Source: Leucobacter sp. OLIS6
GTDB taxonomy: Bacteria > Actinomycetota > Actinomycetes > Actinomycetales > Microbacteriaceae
Reading direction: 5' to 3'
NCBI RefSeq assembly: GCF_002752355.1
Contig: NZ_MRAV01000008.1
Location: 124,001 to 188,000, forward strand
Length of the DNA stretch: 64,000 nt
This document shows positions 63,554-64,000 of the stretch, piece after piece. The position numbers were made by a program, and so were the translations under genes. The notes under the pieces were generated by a model, which was given only the letters and a program-made list of their open reading frames with translations, did not search any database and was not told the DNA's origin. Position 1 is the stretch's first letter. The number at the start of each line of letters is the position of its first letter.

Positions 63554-64000
63554 ACGGATACCGCGATCTCCGCGTCGCACTGCTGGGCTGCGGCTCGGTC
63601 GGGGCGCAGGTGGCCAGGCTGATCCTCGAACAGGGCGACGAGCTCGCCGCTCGGGTCGGGGCACGCCTGCAGCTCGCCGGCATCGCCGTGCGCAGCCTCG
63701 ATGCCAAGCGCGACGTCGAGCTGCCGCAGGAGCTCTTCACCACGGACGCGGAGCAGCTCGTGCTCGGCGCCGACGTGGTGGTCGAGCTCATGGGCGGCGT
63801 CGAGCCCGCGCGCACGCTGATCCTGCAGGCGCTCGAGGCCGGGGCCGACGTGGTCACGGCGAACAAGGCGCTCATCGCGGCGCACGGCCCCGAGCTGGCG
63901 GACGCCGCCGAACAGGTCGGCGCGCAGCTCTCCTACGAGGCCGCCGTCGCCGGCGCGATCCCGATCATCCGCCCGCTGCGCGAGAGTCTCGCCGGCGATC
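63550..64000 (+). CDS. hom: homoserine dehydrogenase (3' truncated)
   Basis: Only the first 150 residues lie in the window; the frame is open at the right edge. The NAD(P) fold starts VALLGCGSVGAQVARLI, followed by the central VVVELMGGVEPARTLILQALEAG and the TANKALIA substrate segment, then AVAGAIPIIRPLRESLAGD. GTG 63550 overlaps the lysA stop. The enzyme reduces aspartate semialdehyde to homoserine, the branch point to Thr and Met, and thr genes may follow beyond the edge. Confidence 0.96.
   Translation, partial: MNGYRDLRVALLGCGSVGAQVARLILEQGDELAARVGARLQLAGIAVRSLDAKRDVELPQELFTTDAEQLVLGADVVVELMGGVEPARTLILQALEAGADVVTANKALIAAHGPELADAAEQVGAQLSYEAAVAGAIPIIRPLRESLAGD

Overview
The window is gap-free, very GC-rich, tightly packed actinobacterial chromosome. 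The gene set (FKBP-type lipoprotein next to dxr, rseP and ispG close by, argS followed further on by lysA and hom, a surface protein with an LAxTG sorting signal, and many start codons sitting 6-7 bases after a TANNNT box) points to a member of the Microbacteriaceae, perhaps Leucobacter-like. The genus is inference; nothing here fixes it. I see no insertion sequence, prophage, CRISPR array, rRNA or replication origin.

Layout. 1-13,500 is mostly conserved core: a TRIC-type channel (5'-truncated), an MFS exporter, a membrane-anchored thioredoxin-fold protein, rsmI, plsC, an FKBP lipoprotein with dxr, a TfoX-domain protein, rseP, a CapA/VanY-type envelope pair, ispG and an RNB ribonuclease. 13,500-17,050 holds a PadR-controlled FtsX-type ABC exporter. 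17,027-25,727 is a racemase, then an amide/amino-acid cluster: amidase, LysR regulator, YtcJ-like amidohydrolase, polar amino-acid ABC transporter and P1 peptidase. 25,737-35,727 mixes a LOG-family protein, a UvrA-like ATPase without the UvrB-binding domain, aroQ, trmB, a coupled alkylation-repair operon (membrane protein, Ada-AlkA fusion, Ogt), cutC and a YdeI-like protein. 35,773-42,308 holds a large LuxR-type ATPase regulator, a beta-propeller surface protein, and a divergent isochorismatase/GlxA-type regulator pair. tRNA-Arg(CCG) and argS lie back to back at 42,389-44,205.

The stretch 45,008-61,942 separates argS from lysA and looks accessory. It carries a PucR-regulated alcohol dehydrogenase and APC permease, then a two-way locus built around a dipeptide-type ABC importer: M20 peptidase, class C serine hydrolase and SIS protein on one strand; importer, S66 LD-carboxypeptidase, class A beta-lactamase-like hydrolase and D-amino-acid-dehydrogenase-like flavoprotein on the other. 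Together they read as uptake and stepwise dismantling of D-amino-acid-containing peptides, possibly muropeptides. The window ends in lysA and the start of hom. lysA has a long leader with a short reading frame ending in three consecutive Arg codons (two of them AGA) inside a hairpin, a possible arginine-sensing attenuator.

Window-wide: at least eleven genes have a TANNNT box exactly 6 bases before an ATG/GTG, which suggests widespread leaderless transcription, and several convergent gene pairs end inside shared palindromes.
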